A stretch of DNA of 64,000 nucleotides. It comes from Paraspadella gotoi (taxonomy: Eukaryota; Chaetognatha). This document shows, piece after piece, positions 62,921-64,000 of the stretch (position 1 is its first letter; each line of letters starts with the position of its first letter). The notes beneath the pieces are model-generated. The model worked only from the letters and a program-made list of their open reading frames with translations. It searched no databases and was not told where the DNA came from. The position numbers were made by a program, and so were the translations under genes. The stretch covers positions 19,939,936-20,003,935 of the forward strand of contig CM119269.1 of the NCBI GenBank assembly GCA_051294375.1. Direction: 5' to 3'.

Positions 62921-63522
62921 NNNNNNNNNNNNNNNNNNNNNNNNNNNNNNNNNNNNNNNNNNNNNNNNNNNNNNNNNNNNNNNNNNNNNNNNNNNNNNNN
63001 NNNNNNNNNNNNNNNNNNNNNNNNNNNNNNNNNNNNNNNNNNNNNNNNNNNNNNNNNNNNNNNNNNNNNNNNNNNNNNNNNNNNNNNNNNNNNNNNNNNN
63101 NNNNNNNNNNNNNNNNNNNNNNNNNNNNNNNNNNNNNNNNNNNNNNNNNNNNNNNNNNNNNNNNNNNNNNNNNNNNNNNNNNNNNNNNNNNNNNNNNNNN
63201 NNNNNNNNNNNNNNNNNNNNNNNNNNNNNNNNNNNNNNNNNNNNNNNNNNNNNNNNNNNNNNNNNNNNNNNNNNNNNNNNNNNNNNNNNNNNNNNNNNNN
63301 NNNNNNNNNNNNNNNNNNNNNNNNNNNNNNNNNNNNNNNNNNNNNNNNNNNNNNNNNNNNNNNNNNNNNNNNNNNNNNNNNNNNNNNNNNNNNNNNNNNN
63401 NNNNNNNNNNNNNNNNNNNNNNNNNNNNNNNNNNNNNNNNNNNNNNNNNNNNNNNNNNNNNNNNNNNNNNNNNNNNNNNNNNNNNNNNNNNNNNNNNNNN
63501 NNNNNNNNNNNNNNNNNNNNNN
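62921..63522. other. Assembly gap
   Basis: 602 N within the predicted cadherin gene. It probably hides at least the start of the exon ending at 63,584. Confidence 0.95.
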
Positions 63523-63834
63523 AGGCGGCCGGTGGTGGCGCTCATAGAAACATCGCTCCGCCATCTTACACCCAAACATTTCAGGTGACATTTACCGAAC
63601 GCGTCCATTCACTAGGGGCATAATGCGCTAATAACTGATAAATCCGTATTTACTTAACCAATTTGTTCACTGTGCTGTTATCACGACGTGTTTTAACAAT
63701 TTCCCACTTTGATCACCAGATGAGAGAGGAGTCGCCTGTCGGGACTCTCATCGGCGTCGTGGGTCAGGATCTCCTCACGGAAAACAACGGAGTCCCTCGC
63801 CCACCCTTTTTCATTGCGGCGAACACCGACGCGG
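63523..63834 (+). CDS. Cadherin-family protein, first cadherin repeat (partial)
   Basis: Two exons in matching phase 0. One runs from the gap to 63,584 and ends IAPPSYTQTFQ before a GTGACA donor. The next (63,720-63,834) follows ..tttgatcaccag and reads MREESPVGTLIGVVGQDLLT, then PFFIAANTDAG, to a strong GTGAGC donor (phase 1). 'Y...f...Ee.PvGT.ig.v..Dl' is the first-strand signature of a cadherin repeat, and the 'DL...' followed by 'f.i' spacing is most like protocadherin or Flamingo-type N-terminal repeats. Cadherins are calcium-dependent adhesion receptors at the cell surface. The gene continues beyond the window, and no calcium-site DRE/DxD motif is yet reached. Confidence 0.6.
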
Positions 63835-64000
63835 GTGAGCGAGTTGGTTGGTGAGAGGTTTAATGAGTTGGCTGTTGTGGGGGTAGGTGATTTGGGTGGG
63901 TGAGCATCTAGGGTTCGACAGGTTTGTACTTAAACAAGGAACGGTTATTCCAAGGTGTTGCGCCGCATTACTTTTCTTTTTACTTATCATTAAAAACAAA
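63835..64000 (+). other. Intron of the cadherin-family gene
   Basis: Follows the GTGAGC donor at 63,835. It is non-coding to the window end, with GGTGAGTTGGTTGG-like repeats. Confidence 0.5.

Noticed and set aside
62556-63623. 355-codon plus-strand frame starting with a Met-Tyr-Val-Cys repeat
   Set aside because: The start is a TATG microsatellite and most of the rest is gap. Only the last exon (to 63,584) is supported.

Overview
This is a gene-poor, repeat-rich stretch of an animal genome. Introns with GT..AG boundaries interrupt every recognisable gene, and the gene families are metazoan: a fibrinogen C-terminal domain protein, a proton-coupled amino-acid transporter, an inter-alpha-trypsin-inhibitor heavy-chain (ITIH) C-terminal domain protein and a cadherin. 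Many (GA)n/(CT)n microsatellites and a Ty3/gypsy element that looks CsRn1-like suggest an invertebrate, perhaps a lophotrochozoan or flatworm. I cannot fix the phylum.

Layout. 152-813 (-): last two exons of a fibrinogen-related protein. About 990-3,890 and 5,470-7,985: two diverged copies of one non-coding block. About 9,300-9,900: GC-rich probable retroelement remnant. 10,350-14,558 (+): 3' part of an SLC36-type transporter with a middle exon not found. 19,289-24,506 (-): a full-length but frameshifted Ty3/gypsy LTR retrotransposon. 26,950-28,997: a 2.05-kb foldback DNA transposon with ~0.9-kb inverted arms and a perfect 8-bp target duplication, apparently inserted in an exon of an unrecognised membrane protein gene (26,645-33,082, -). 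33-40.7 kb: mostly simple repeats. 40,761-47,656 and 47,666-54,612: a 6.9-kb block present twice in tandem, each copy holding an ITIH-type gene (-) and foldback elements. 54.6-56.0 kb: two smaller tandem duplications. 58,446-58,572 (-): probable first exon of a secreted protein. 61,897-63,834 (+): probable N-terminal exons of a cadherin-family gene running off the right edge.

Quality. N-runs lie at 22-31, 4631-4655, 4837-5027, 5249-5443, 10325-10349, 11017-11041, 14062-14216, 18252-18261, 25391-25400, 45421-45430, 47508-47517, 54730-54753, 58795-59053, 61234-61716 and 62921-63522. The duplicated blocks differ largely by single-base indels, many in homopolymers, as expected of unpolished long reads or unmerged haplotypes. 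Frameshifts and duplications here should therefore be read first as possible assembly artefacts.

The best candidates for something new are the ITIH protein, which appears to consist only of a signal peptide, a DPH motif and the C-terminal propeptide domain; the foldback transposon inside a conserved-looking gene; and a hammerhead-ribozyme-like fold closed by a 62-bp inverted repeat.
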